Shown: one piece after another, positions 26,425 through 35,811 of the stretch | Position numbering within the stretch: the first letter of the stretch is position 1 | How the letters are laid out: each line of letters opens with the position of its first letter | Assembly (NCBI GenBank): GCA_003667865.1 | Contig: CP033051.1 | Span: 1,695,501 to 1,759,500, forward strand | Length of the DNA stretch: 64,000 nt | Origin: Rossellomorea marisflavi | GTDB lineage: Bacteria; Bacillota; Bacilli; Bacillales; Bacillaceae_B | Reading direction: 5' to 3' | Made by a program: the position numbers and the translations under genes | Notes under the pieces: model-generated | What the model was told of the DNA's origin: nothing | What the model saw: the letters and a program-made list of their open reading frames with translations, nothing else | The model's database searches: none

Positions 26425-26567
26425 AGTGCAATAAAAAAGTGTTGCTCGTAATGAATGATATTTATGACATCTTGCTTTTAATGGTCAACGGATCTACACG
26501 TGCACGATTGTTCATAGAAGAAATTCCCCGTTTACTTCAGTGGAAAGCAAAGGCTCAAGTAAAAAAA

Positions 26568-27179
26568 TTATATAATAAACTCCCCATTCGCTTCAGCAGT
26601 AAAAGTTTTTAGAAATTCGTTAAAGAACCTCGTCTTTTGATCGAAGATTTCTTTAGATAATTGGTAATTCAAGGATTGACGGCATTTTTGTTTGTATTCT
26701 TCAAACCAATCACTATTCCATGTGTTAAGGGCATCTAGGACCGTTTCGCCATTGTGTGCGCTGTACATGAATTTTAGCCAGATTTCAAAGCTTCCAAAGT
26801 GATCGAGGACATCTGCGTCTTGGATGATTTTGATATAGAAAGGAAGTTCAGGCTGTTTTCGTTTGTTATGCATGAGGATGATTTCTGAAATAATGCTCAT
26901 TTCTTCTTCATTTACTTCATTCTTTAAGATTTCTTTAATGAGTACAGCTCCACGTTCGCTATGTGGCTCAATACCTTTTGCGACATCATGAAAAAGTCCA
27001 CCTGTATAGATAAGAGGATCAAGGCTCGCGTTGTTTGGTTCCAATTGTTTGCGAAGGTTTACAGCAAGTTTTGCGACACGTTCCCCATGATAGAAAATAA
27101 ATCCCTTTTCACGGCTATTATGTGCCTTTCGTTTTGCCATACTGTCATAGGCAAGTTCCGTTATTCGTTTTAAATCCAT
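26568..27179 (-). CDS. HD-domain phosphohydrolase
   Basis: 203 aa. The HD metal site is in YHGERVAKLA, GGLFHDVAKG and IIQDADVLDHFG, so a metal-dependent phosphohydrolase acting on a nucleotide or phosphoester is likely; the substrate is unknown. The start is ATG 27179 with AAGGAGG upstream. Its 3' half, which faces repeat E, has raised C at third positions (my count about 30 of 53 pyrimidine-ending codons). Confidence 0.8.
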   Translation of the reverse strand: MDLKRITELAYDSMAKRKAHNSREKGFIFYHGERVAKLAVNLRKQLEPNNASLDPLIYTGGLFHDVAKGIEPHSERGAVLIKEILKNEVNEEEMSIISEIILMHNKRKQPELPFYIKIIQDADVLDHFGSFEIWLKFMYSAHNGETVLDALNTWNSDWFEEYKQKCRQSLNYQLSKEIFDQKTRFFNEFLKTFTAEANGEFII

Positions 27180-27271
27180 TACCAAAATCCTCCTTATATT
27201 GTAATAGCTTACCTATATTACTAGATTCCTATCAAACAAGCAATAACCGAAACGAAAGAGGTAGACCTATA

Positions 27272-27337
27272 ATGACTAAGCCTCAAGTCCTACCGGAAAA
27301 TAAAGCTAGAGCTCGTTATGAGAAAACCGAAATCTAG
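27272..27337 (+). other. Possible 21-codon ORF upstream of liaI
   Basis: ATG to TAG: MTKPQVLPENKARARYEKTEI. AAGAGGT lies about 9-11 nt before the ATG. It could be a small gene or a leader peptide; nothing is recognised, and the lia promoter must lie in or near this stretch. Confidence 0.35.
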
Positions 27338-27376
27338 ATAAGATAGAGTCAAGAACAAGAAAGGAGGCCAAATCAT

Positions 27377-27727
27377 ATGAAAAAATTTGGTTTAGTACTT
27401 GCAGGAGGAATTGCAGCAATAGTGTTATTAGCGAATCTAGGACCAATCGTAGGGTTAGCAATTAGCCTACTGATTCTGTACTACTCATTCAAAGAGTTTC
27501 TAAAAACAGATTCAACATTCAAGAAAGTTCTTTGGGCGATTATCGGTCTAGCGGCACTAAGCGTATCTGCTTCAAACTTCCCAGCAATCTTAGGCTTAGC
27601 TGCAATCTACATCATTTATGTAGTGATTAAAAAGATAAAAACAGAAGAAAACGTAAAAGTGCAAGAATCAGATGATCCATTCACAAACTTTGAAAGAGAA
27701 TGGCAAAGCTTAAAGAAAAACGTATAA
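27377..27727 (+). CDS. liaI: LiaI-like membrane protein
   Basis: 116 aa with three to four hydrophobic segments and a charged tail (DDPFTNFEREWQSLKK). It has the position and size of LiaI, the membrane anchor of the LiaH phage-shock protein in the envelope-stress response. The SD AAAGGAGG is strong. It is first gene of the liaI-liaH-liaF-liaS-liaR cluster; in B. subtilis the promoter ahead of liaI is the main LiaR target. The call relies strongly on context. Confidence 0.8.
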   Translation: MKKFGLVLAGGIAAIVLLANLGPIVGLAISLLILYYSFKEFLKTDSTFKKVLWAIIGLAALSVSASNFPAILGLAAIYIIYVVIKKIKTEENVKVQESDDPFTNFEREWQSLKKNV

Positions 27728-27790
27728 AAAATAATCCTGGTGGAGCTTCCACGTTCCACCAACTACTTTTAAAAAGGAGAGAAACAAACA

Positions 27791-28444
27791 ATGGCAAACT
27801 TATTTTCAAGAATTAAAAACAGTGTAGCAACAGACTTACATGAGGCATTAGATCAAAAAGAGCAAAAAAATCCAATCGCAGTTTTAAATCAATACTTACG
27901 TCAATGTGAGCAAGAGGTAGAAAAGGTTCGCAAGCTTGTTGAAAGACAATATCTATTAAAAGAAGAATTCCAAAAGGAGTACCAAGAAGCAGCACGCTTG
28001 GCGGAAAAGCGAGCATATCAAGCTGACATTGCCTCAAAGGCTGGAGAAGAGCAGCTGTATGAATTTGCCCATCAAGAACAGCTTCACTACCAAGAGCGTA
28101 CTGAACGATTACACCAATCTAAGCAACAAGCAGAAAAACACTTGCATGACCTAGAAAGAAAATACGAAGAAATGAAGCATAAGCTAAAAGACATGTACAT
28201 CAAACGCATGGAGCTAATGGGCAAAGAAAACATCGCACGCGCACACCACAGAATGAACCAAGTATTATCAAGCACATCAGAATACGGGAACCAATCATAC
28301 AACAAATTCGAAGAAATCGAACAATACCTAGAAAGAATCGAACACGGCATCAACTCATCATACTTCAGAAACACAATCGACGCCAAAATCGAAAAACTAG
28401 AAAAAGAAATGAAAAAAGAAGAAACAGCAGCATCCATTTCATAA
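27791..28444 (+). CDS. liaH: PspA/IM30-family protein LiaH
   Basis: 217 aa, almost wholly coiled coil, beginning FSRIKNSVATDLHEALDQKE as PspA/LiaH proteins do; these form large rings that support damaged membranes. It lies 63 bp after liaI. From codon 137 to the end nearly all pyrimidine-ending codons end in C (30 of 31 by my count), while the first 55 codons have 6 of 20. This shift inside one gene is reported as a finding. Confidence 0.92.
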   Translation: MANLFSRIKNSVATDLHEALDQKEQKNPIAVLNQYLRQCEQEVEKVRKLVERQYLLKEEFQKEYQEAARLAEKRAYQADIASKAGEEQLYEFAHQEQLHYQERTERLHQSKQQAEKHLHDLERKYEEMKHKLKDMYIKRMELMGKENIARAHHRMNQVLSSTSEYGNQSYNKFEEIEQYLERIEHGINSSYFRNTIDAKIEKLEKEMKKEETAASIS

Positions 28445-28560
28445 CAAAACATGGTATTCTAAAAGAGTTGAAAACCATTACTATAAACAGTAAGAAGGTT
28501 TGAGTTGATTCTTCTATGAATGCATATGAAAATTATTAGTAGGGTCTTAGTATTCCTACA

Positions 28561-28697
28561 GAGTTGCTTGGAGCGGAAGGTGCTTGACTCCTGCGGGAAC
28601 TAGCGGGAATGGTGAGACCCCGCAGGCGCCAAAAGCGCTGAGGAGGCTCACCCCCGCCCCGCGGAAAGCAAGCACCTGGAGCGCAAAGCAACGGACC
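28561..28697 (-). repeat. Dispersed palindromic repeat E, copy 3
   Basis: Reverse orientation, 137 bp, from GAGTTGCTTGGAGCGG to GCGCAAAGCAACGGACC. It lies between liaH and liaF, where B. subtilis has liaG. Confidence 0.88.
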
Positions 28698-28717
28698 TAA
28701 TAAAAAAACAAAAAAAC

Positions 28718-28773
28718 TGGGATTGCCAGCCATGCTTCAAACAAACAACAAGAAGCAAGGCTAAGCAATCCCA
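28718..28773 (-). terminator. Terminator-like hairpin facing against the lia operon
   Basis: TGGGATTGC-CAGCC-TGCTTC pairs with GAAGCA-AGGCT-AGCAATCCCA. A run of T lies on the minus-strand side (TTTTTTTGTTTTTTTA), none on the plus side. As an intrinsic terminator it would stop transcription running from liaF towards liaH. On the plus strand it could only act as a stabilising or processing hairpin. Confidence 0.7.
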
Positions 28774-28805
28774 AACCTACATGAACAAGAAAGGAGGAAT
28801 CCCTC

Positions 28806-29537
28806 ATGATGAACAAACTTCAATCTGACGGAATCAGCTGGATCATCCTCATAAGCATCATCTTCATCCTACTAGAAGTCTCATTCTACAACGGAGGGGT
28901 TCTATTCTTCCTATGCTTTTCAGGCTTCTGCATCTATTTCGGGAAGAAAAACTACCACCGTATCTTCGGAAAAGCGTTATTTTGGTTCGGACTCATCAAC
29001 CTTACCATCAACATACTCAACACAGCGGCATTTAAGTTCTTATTATTCGGTATCTTGATTCTACTAATTGTTCGCTTCGCAGACTCTAAAAAAAATCCAA
29101 AGTACGTTTTTCCGACGATAAAAGATACATTTACTCAATCAAGCGAACCCATCATGATGAAGAAATCATTACTCCAAAATGTGTGGTTCGGAAAAAAACA
29201 AACACCTGAAGATGTCTATGAATGGAATGATATCAACATCCAAGGTGGTATTGGAGACACGATTATTGATTTAGGCAATACAGTACTTCCTAAAGGCGAA
29301 TCGGTTATTTCCATCCGAAACTCGATTGGAAACATAGAGATTTTAGTTCCATATGATTTAGAAGTGAGTATCCATCATAGTGTGCTTGTTGGCTCTGTAG
29401 GAATTTTTAATCAGCATGAACCAAGAGCAATCAATGAATCACTCTATTATCAAACGGCAGATTATGATACATCCTCTCAAAAGGTGAAAATCATTACCTC
29501 GATGTTGGTAGGAGATCTTGAGGTGAAGCGAGTATGA
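28806..29537 (+). CDS. liaF: LiaF, inhibitor of LiaS
   Basis: 243 aa: four hydrophobic helices in residues 12-90, then a soluble C-terminal domain with GGIGDTIIDLGNTVLPKGE and GNIEILVPYDLEVSI, typical of the cell-wall-active-antibiotic response family. It keeps the kinase LiaS inactive in the absence of envelope stress. The stop overlaps the liaS start (ATGA). The first third has strongly C-biased third positions (29 of 35 pyrimidine-ending codons counted). Confidence 0.92.
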   Translation: MMNKLQSDGISWIILISIIFILLEVSFYNGGVLFFLCFSGFCIYFGKKNYHRIFGKALFWFGLINLTINILNTAAFKFLLFGILILLIVRFADSKKNPKYVFPTIKDTFTQSSEPIMMKKSLLQNVWFGKKQTPEDVYEWNDINIQGGIGDTIIDLGNTVLPKGESVISIRNSIGNIEILVPYDLEVSIHHSVLVGSVGIFNQHEPRAINESLYYQTADYDTSSQKVKIITSMLVGDLEVKRV

Positions 29538-30580
29538 GTACGGTAGGGAGGCATATTTTAGCTGGTTTTTTCATCTCACTTTCACTCATTCTCGTTCTAG
29601 CAGTTTCATATTTCTCTATTTTTCCGCTAGATGAATGGTCCATTCTTTGGAATGTGAAAATCATGGACATTCCGGCTGTGTTTTTTATCTCCGGAATTAC
29701 CTTGCTGATTGGATCAGGAATAGGTGTGAGTGCCGGACTTGCTTGGAAAAAACACCTACATCAAATTCATAGTGCTTTAAAGCAAATGGAAAAAGGTCAT
29801 AGCATTCAAAAGATTGATCCGAAAATATCGGAGCTTTCATCCATCTGGAAGCAGATCGATCAAGTGCAAGCCTACATGACGGAACAAAAGAAGATATCAC
29901 AAAGACTTGCAACGCAAAAAGCTGAAGAACAAGAGAAACGAATTCAAGAAATAGTGTCACAGGAACGAAATCGATTAGCACGTGAGCTACATGATTCCGT
30001 TAGTCAGCAATTATTTGCAGCCTCAATGCTGATGTCAGCGATCAATGAAACAAATGCAGAGAAGCGCACACCTCAAGAGAAGAAGCAATTATCCTTAGTT
30101 GAACAAATGATCAACCAATCCCAGCTTGAAATGAGAGCACTGTTATTACATCTAAGACCCGCTGCATTAAAAGGAAAAACCTTACGCGAAGGTATGAAAG
30201 AGCTATTAGTAGAGCTGTCACAGAAAGTCCCAATTGAAGTGGATTGGAAGCTAGAAGATATGACTCTAGATAAAGGAATTGAAGATCATCTTTTTCGTAT
30301 TTTACAAGAATCTGTTTCCAATACATTGCGTCATGCAAAGGCTTCCTCCCTTGAGGTTCGCTTAATACAGCGAGAATCGATTGTGATTATGAGTGTACTA
30401 GACGATGGAGTGGGCTTTGTTATGGAGGAGTCTAAAGCAAGCTCTTATGGATTACAAAATATGAGAGAGCGTGCACTTGAAATCGGTGGAACTCTAAAGG
30501 TAATCAGTGTTCCAAATAAAGGAACGCGTTTAGAAGTGAAAGTACCAATTGTACATACAGAGGGTGAAAAGGATGATTAG
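29534..30580 (+). CDS. liaS: LiaS sensor histidine kinase
   Basis: 348 aa. Two N-terminal membrane helices flank a very short outside loop (an intramembrane-sensing type); a linker and HisKA_3 domain follow, with [17 protein letters not shown], and the ATPase domain has [19 protein letters not shown] and [10 protein letters not shown]. It phosphorylates LiaR on cell-wall stress such as bacitracin. It overlaps both liaF and liaR. Confidence 0.94.
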   Translation: MSTVGRHILAGFFISLSLILVLAVSYFSIFPLDEWSILWNVKIMDIPAVFFISGITLLIGSGIGVSAGLAWKKHLHQIHSALKQMEKGHSIQKIDPKISELSSIWKQIDQVQAYMTEQKKISQRLATQKAEEQEKRIQEIVSQERNRLARELHDSVSQQLFAASMLMSAINETNAEKRTPQEKKQLSLVEQMINQSQLEMRALLLHLRPAALKGKTLREGMKELLVELSQKVPIEVDWKLEDMTLDKGIEDHLFRILQESVSNTLRHAKASSLEVRLIQRESIVIMSVLDDGVGFVMEESKASSYGLQNMRERALEIGGTLKVISVPNKGTRLEVKVPIVHTEGEKDD

Positions 30581-31205
30581 AGTATTATTTGTTGATGATC
30601 ATGAAATGGTTCGGATCGGGGTATCTTCGTATTTGATGACACAATCCGATATTGATGTCGTTGGAGAAGCGGCAAATGGTCGTGAAGGAGTAAAGCTTGC
30701 ATTGGAGCTAAAGCCGGACATTATCTTAATGGACCTTGTCATGAACGAGATGGATGGCATTCAGGCAACGAAAGAAATTATTACAGACTGGCCAGAGGCA
30801 AAAATTATTATTGTAACAAGCTTTTTAGATGACGATAAAGTATATCCTGCATTAGAAGCAGGGGCAACAAGCTATATGTTAAAAACGTCTAAAGCAAGCG
30901 AAATTGCTGACGCTGTAAGAAAAACATTTCATGGACAATCAATCCTTGAGCCGGAAGTTACAGGGAAAATGATGACGAAAATGCGACAGGGAAATGTCAA
31001 TCACCCTCATGAAGAGCTTACAAACCGGGAACTTGAAATTCTGCTTCTAATGGCAGAAGGAAAAGCAAATCAAGAGATAGCAGATGAACTGTTTATCGCA
31101 TTAAAAACAGTAAAGACACATGTAAGTAATATTTTAAGCAAGCTAGATGTCCAGGACCGGACACAGGCAGTTATTTATGCATTTAAGCATGATCTTGTAC
31201 AGTAG
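30573..31205 (+). CDS. liaR: LiaR response regulator
   Basis: 210 aa NarL-type regulator. Receiver: VDDHEM, phosphorylated Asp in IILMDLVM, Lys in YMLKTSK. DNA-binding LuxR-type helix-turn-helix: [22 protein letters not shown]...[14 protein letters not shown] 30573 overlaps the end of liaS and has AAAAGG upstream. It should activate the liaI promoter. Confidence 0.95.
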   Translation: MIRVLFVDDHEMVRIGVSSYLMTQSDIDVVGEAANGREGVKLALELKPDIILMDLVMNEMDGIQATKEIITDWPEAKIIIVTSFLDDDKVYPALEAGATSYMLKTSKASEIADAVRKTFHGQSILEPEVTGKMMTKMRQGNVNHPHEELTNRELEILLLMAEGKANQEIADELFIALKTVKTHVSNILSKLDVQDRTQAVIYAFKHDLVQ

Positions 31206-31215
31206 ATAAAGGTAT

Positions 31216-31247
31216 TGGAGCTTAGCCGAGTGGTTGAGCTCTTTTTT
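31216..31247 (+). terminator. Terminator of the lia operon
   Basis: A GGAGCT / TGAGCTC stem with a loop of about 12 nt is followed by TTTTTT. Confidence 0.65.
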
Positions 31248-31343
31248 CTTGTTGAGTCCATTAAAATGATAATTATGTAAAAATAACATTTTTTTGAAAC
31301 TTTTTTCTGCAAAAACGGTATGATAAGTAAGAGGTGAAACAGT

Positions 31344-31970
31344 ATGATTGGAAAGATACTAGCGATTGCTTTTTGTATTTTTATGAGTGGGATTTTACTT
31401 TATACATTAAAAAAATCAAAAGAATCACTCCATATAGCAAAGACTGCCTTATATCCAACGAGTCAAGATTTTCAAAAGGATGATGTGGTGATGCTTATAA
31501 ATGGAGTAAGAGTAGAACGTCCATCGTTAGGTTCAAAATCATGGAAATGGAATAATGTCATTACTTATATAGCCATCCTGATTATGGTTGGATTTACAGG
31601 TGTATATGCGTTTACAGATTTAGTTGAATTCAATTCATTTGTCTTCTTTTTACCAATGTATTCAGTTGCATTTACAAGATACTATAAACCTAGTTTCGGT
31701 ATTCTGCCTGAAGGGATGCTATTGGGTAGTGAAATGATTCAATGGGTAGAAATAAAATGGTATAGTGTTCATCCTATGACGAAATGGCATGTAAACTATG
31801 GAGCACATCCTGAGCTGAAGTTTGGGTATGAGATAAAGATTAGTAAAGGAAAAAAGCTTGAACAGCCCCTTCAAATTGTTTTAAGGGCAAAGGAAAAGTC
31901 AATTATAGAAGAGTATCTCATAGAAAAAGGCATAGAGAAGAAGCATTCTGAAGAAGCTAAGTTCTTATAG
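31344..31970 (+). CDS. Membrane protein of unknown function
   Basis: 208 aa: an N-terminal hydrophobic helix (1-20), two more around residues 70-115, and a soluble C-terminal part with EMIQWVEIKWYSVHPMTKWH. No family is recognised. SD GAGGTG before ATG. It may be regulated separately from lia, as a terminator and about 100 bp intervene. Confidence 0.65.
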   Translation: MIGKILAIAFCIFMSGILLYTLKKSKESLHIAKTALYPTSQDFQKDDVVMLINGVRVERPSLGSKSWKWNNVITYIAILIMVGFTGVYAFTDLVEFNSFVFFLPMYSVAFTRYYKPSFGILPEGMLLGSEMIQWVEIKWYSVHPMTKWHVNYGAHPELKFGYEIKISKGKKLEQPLQIVLRAKEKSIIEEYLIEKGIEKKHSEEAKFL

Positions 31971-31978
31971 AATGATGT

Positions 31979-33115
31979 CTATGGTTTTAAAATGATTTTT
32001 AAGCAGTTATCATCCCGTTTGTTAAAGATGTCATAGGCATATTCTGCTTGATCAAGAGGTAGCTTATGGGAAATGATGTCTTTTGGATTCAGCTTCTCAT
32101 CCTTAAGCATTTTATAGAGAGTTGGAAGCTGGTGAACAACGGGTGCCAGACCCGTTTTTAAGGTTACATTTCTCATGAAAATATCCCCTAAAGGAAAGGC
32201 GTTATAGCGAGTGCCATAGATACCTATGAGCTGAATGACGCCTCCTTTTTTTACAGTTTCTATGGCGGTTGTAACAGCGCCCATAGCAGCCCCTTGTAAT
32301 CGAAGAACGGTTTCAATTACCTCGACACCTTTTATTTTTCCACTCATCCCAACACAATCAATAACCACATCAGCCCCACCTTTTGTGATTTCTTTTAGTG
32401 TATCAGGAAGGTATTTGTCTTTTTCAAAATTAAATGTCTCCACTTTGTTGGTTTTCTTGGCATGGGCAAGGCGATAGTCGACCGGGTCAACAGCAATGAC
32501 ACGCTCAGCCCCTTTTAACCAAGCTAATTTCTGAGTGAGTAATCCTACAGGGCCACTGCCAAGAACGATAACAGTGTCTCCGGGTTTTACCCCAGAATGT
32601 TCAATAGCCCAATTCGCTACAGGTAAGGCATCGGTCAAAAGCAGCAAAACCTCATCTTCCAATTCGCAATCCTCAGGGATGACAAAAGGTGAAAAGTTTG
32701 CATAAGGTACACGTAGTAGTTCAGCCTGACTGCCATCATAATCACCTAATAAGCGGGAACAGCCGTAAGCAGCTCCGATTTCTCCTTCTTCATTGGATTC
32801 GTTACATTGGCTTTCAAGTTGATTTTCACAATAATAGCAATGACCGCAAGCTACTGTATACGGAATGATCACCTTATCACCTTTTTTTACTCTCTCCACA
32901 TTAGGACCAATTTCTTCAACGTAGCCTATTGCTTCGTGACCAATAATGGTATCTTTGTCTGTGCTAGGGATAAGTCCATGATAAAGATGAAGGTCAGACC
33001 CACAAATAGACGTTACACCAACACGGATTAGAATATCGTCTTCCTTTTTAATTGTAGGATCCTCTACATTTTTCACTTTAACTTTTTTTAATCCTTGATA
33101 GGTTACAGCTTTCAT
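31979..33115 (-). CDS. Zinc-dependent alcohol dehydrogenase
   Basis: 378 aa medium-chain dehydrogenase. Catalytic zinc site: SICGSDLH and GHEAIGYV; structural zinc site: ACGHCYYCENQLESQC; NAD-binding GSGPVGLL followed by AVDPVDYR. The substrate cannot be read from sequence; relatives in Bacillus include YycR-like and formaldehyde-dehydrogenase-like enzymes (378-aa length fits). It is convergent with the preceding membrane protein gene. Confidence 0.88.
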   Translation of the reverse strand: MKAVTYQGLKKVKVKNVEDPTIKKEDDILIRVGVTSICGSDLHLYHGLIPSTDKDTIIGHEAIGYVEEIGPNVERVKKGDKVIIPYTVACGHCYYCENQLESQCNESNEEGEIGAAYGCSRLLGDYDGSQAELLRVPYANFSPFVIPEDCELEDEVLLLLTDALPVANWAIEHSGVKPGDTVIVLGSGPVGLLTQKLAWLKGAERVIAVDPVDYRLAHAKKTNKVETFNFEKDKYLPDTLKEITKGGADVVIDCVGMSGKIKGVEVIETVLRLQGAAMGAVTTAIETVKKGGVIQLIGIYGTRYNAFPLGDIFMRNVTLKTGLAPVVHQLPTLYKMLKDEKLNPKDIISHKLPLDQAEYAYDIFNKRDDNCLKIILKP

Positions 33116-33185
33116 TTGGGGTCTTCCTTTCCATTTTAAACGAGGTTGATACTTCTAGGTTTGTACTTTCTACCGAACAGTGCGT

Positions 33186-35066
33186 TTAACGCTGTGTGTT
33201 CACGTCTGTCACACGCAGCAAGTAATAAAGCAAAGCTTCCTGCTCTTTTTTTGTAAAACCAGTTGTGTTATCTACCCAATATTCGTGGCCTTTTCCTGAT
33301 ACATGAGCAGAACTTAATGATTCTGCTTTTAGATTTTCTTTTATTACCTTGCTTCGTAACTGTGAGTCAACCATAGCCTTCAAGCTATTATAGGGGTCAG
33401 CAGGTACTCCTTTTAATAACGTATTTGGAAGCCCTAGCTCGTTATTCTTTCCAACAGCTACCCCGCCATCATGCAAGTAAGGAGCAGACCAATTTAAACC
33501 AAGAAGACTGATCGTTTTATAGGCTCCATTAGGATTTGCTTGTCCCCATGCTAGCTGTAATTTCTGATCTTCTTCTTTCGTTCGTACTAGATTTACTAAC
33601 TTGGGATTCCGTGGTAATGGAACGGGAGTCCCTTCAGCATACAATTGAGGAGGAGAGAAGAAGCTTTGTGTTGCTTTAAATGCTTTTGCTCTTGATGGAT
33701 CTGTTCCAACCTCATCTGCTGTAACAAGCTCGTTACTTGTTAGGTTTTTACCACCATGGCAGGATATACACCCTGCTCTTCGATAAACATCCTTCCCTCT
33801 TGTATAAGTTTCATGGTCTATAGGGAGTTCTGTTTTCGGTGGCACTAATGAGTTCATATAAGCAGACATGCCATTTAACTGCTCCCATGTGTTATATCCT
33901 GGAGAACTTGAGTATAAGCCTATTGCAGACATATACGAGATCTTCGGGAATGATGGAGATGGAATTAATTCATTGACTCCAGGTACCCCAGGTGTTGGAT
34001 CTACACGAGCAAAGAACTCAGACGGACTTTCTTTTCCATTAGGGTCAAAACGATACTTTTCGTTTGAAGCATTTTGCAAAAGAATGGCTAAATACAGTTC
34101 TTTATCGATTCCGAGTACAGGTCCGCTAATTTCACTCTGGGAAACCGCATCCATGTTCTGAGCATGAGCATTATTTATCGCAGCACTTAAACCTCTAAAA
34201 GGACCAATCTGACCTTGCCCACTCCAGCCATACGGATGATCTCCTAGTGTAAATGTATCAGGTATTTGAACAGGATTATTTGCTTTCTCAATGGTTGTAT
34301 CATTACTTCCAAGTGGCCATTTCACCATTTCGGCATCTACAAATTCTTCAAGAAGCTGAGGGTCTGGAAGTGTTTTTTCCTCACCTGTTGAGGTTTTAAC
34401 CGATTCATCTCCTGCAATTCCACGAACAAAGGACTCAAAATTATCAATTTGCGTATGAGTAAAGTAGGAAGCTGTATTGCTACCCATAGCAAGAGCAAGT
34501 CCAATGTTTAAGTCAGTATTAGGGATTCCTTCAACGACACGCCCTGTATCATCAAGGGATGCATGACATGCTGCACATGTGATTCCGGCTTTCATTCTGC
34601 CCTCATCATAAACGATATTAATTCCAACAGGTGTTAAGGTTCCCTTCGCAACATCAATCCCTGTATCAATTAAATCACCTTTTTCAACATGGAAATCTCC
34701 TGCAGTGAATGACTCTGCTGCCTCGACCTGAAGATTTGTTGTCCCTTTTCCACCAAGCTTAACTAATGCCTTGGTCATATTTTGAAAGGAAAGAGGGCCG
34801 TCAAACATTCCGAGAATATCAGTGAAAAACACTTCATTTCCAAATGTTTCTTCAAAAAATAACTGTTTTCCTAATTCAATTTGAGCATCCGTTCCGGCTT
34901 CTTCCTTAGTTGAAATATTGCGTATACTAACTTGACTACGGTTTTCATTAGGAGTTTTATTTTCTGGAGGCGTATAGGCATACTCAAATGAAACCAGTCT
35001 CGATACTAATACAATAAGAGCTATACATATGATCCCGAGTATTCCATATCTCTTGAATTTTGACAT
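33186..35066 (-). CDS. Membrane-anchored two-haem cytochrome c protein, peroxidase-like
   Basis: 626 aa. A single N-terminal hydrophobic anchor (8-27) exports the protein. Two haem c sites are visible, CAACH near residue 165 and CISCH near residue 435, as in the di-haem cytochrome c peroxidase superfamily, which also includes rubber-oxygenase-like enzymes. The length is about twice that of ordinary CcpA peroxidases. Whether it reduces peroxide, oxidises a polymer or only carries electrons is open. It stands alone, 70 bp upstream of the dehydrogenase gene start on the same strand. Confidence 0.8.
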   Translation of the reverse strand: MSKFKRYGILGIICIALIVLVSRLVSFEYAYTPPENKTPNENRSQVSIRNISTKEEAGTDAQIELGKQLFFEETFGNEVFFTDILGMFDGPLSFQNMTKALVKLGGKGTTNLQVEAAESFTAGDFHVEKGDLIDTGIDVAKGTLTPVGINIVYDEGRMKAGITCAACHASLDDTGRVVEGIPNTDLNIGLALAMGSNTASYFTHTQIDNFESFVRGIAGDESVKTSTGEEKTLPDPQLLEEFVDAEMVKWPLGSNDTTIEKANNPVQIPDTFTLGDHPYGWSGQGQIGPFRGLSAAINNAHAQNMDAVSQSEISGPVLGIDKELYLAILLQNASNEKYRFDPNGKESPSEFFARVDPTPGVPGVNELIPSPSFPKISYMSAIGLYSSSPGYNTWEQLNGMSAYMNSLVPPKTELPIDHETYTRGKDVYRRAGCISCHGGKNLTSNELVTADEVGTDPSRAKAFKATQSFFSPPQLYAEGTPVPLPRNPKLVNLVRTKEEDQKLQLAWGQANPNGAYKTISLLGLNWSAPYLHDGGVAVGKNNELGLPNTLLKGVPADPYNSLKAMVDSQLRSKVIKENLKAESLSSAHVSGKGHEYWVDNTTGFTKKEQEALLYYLLRVTDVNTQR

Positions 35067-35244
35067 AAGGCAACCTTTCTTTTACTTCGTTTTTTTATTA
35101 TTTTGTTATAAATTCAAGAAGTTATTCTCAGAAGTGAAGCATTCGCTCAGATGACAGAGGATTCTAAATTATGAGATAATCCAGAGAAAGGCTGAAGGGA
35201 TTTAAACGAACAAAGACTTGTTTACATACAAAGGAGGAATTCAG

Positions 35245-35808
35245 TTGAGACAACCAACAGACAAGACCGTCATGCACAGTTACCCTGGCATGGTTGCCCT
35301 TGTAACGGTTTCTATAGATGGAGAAGAAAACATTATGGCAGCAGGCTGGCATTCATATATATCCTACGACCCACCGATATATGGAGTGGCGATTGGTCGT
35401 GAGCGATATACTTATGAATTGGTAAAGAAGGCAGGAGCGTTTGCAATCAACTTTTTACCAATGGAGAAGGCTGAATTTATTCAACAGTCAGGGGTCTACT
35501 CTGGTGCAAAAACGAATAAATTTGAAGTAGGAAATATGCCATATGATCATGGTGTGAAGACGGGTGCTCCAATACTTCGCGATGCCTATGTTGCCTATGA
35601 ATGTCTCACGATTGATGTGAATTCCTACGGAGATCATGACTGGTTTGTTGGTGAGATTATTCAATTTTATCGTGATGACAAAAAGTTCTTAGAAAATGGT
35701 TTGCCCAATTTCAATGAGCTTTCTATTCCACTGTATTTAGGGCGCTCAACGTATACGAGTGTTAATAAAAATAGTAAGCTAGAGTCTCATTATTTAACGG
35801 AGGAATAA
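35245..35808 (+). CDS. Flavin reductase-like FMN-binding protein
   Basis: 187 aa split-barrel protein of the flavin reductase / DIM6 family: VALVTVSIDGEENIMAAGWHSYISYDPPIYGVAIG is the FMN-binding face. The start is TTG 35245, placed by GGAGGAATTCAG upstream. The electron donor and partner are unknown. It is followed after 3 bp by a gene fragment that uses the SD at its end. Confidence 0.85.
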   Translation: MRQPTDKTVMHSYPGMVALVTVSIDGEENIMAAGWHSYISYDPPIYGVAIGRERYTYELVKKAGAFAINFLPMEKAEFIQQSGVYSGAKTNKFEVGNMPYDHGVKTGAPILRDAYVAYECLTIDVNSYGDHDWFVGEIIQFYRDDKKFLENGLPNFNELSIPLYLGRSTYTSVNKNSKLESHYLTEE

Positions 35809-35811
35809 AAA

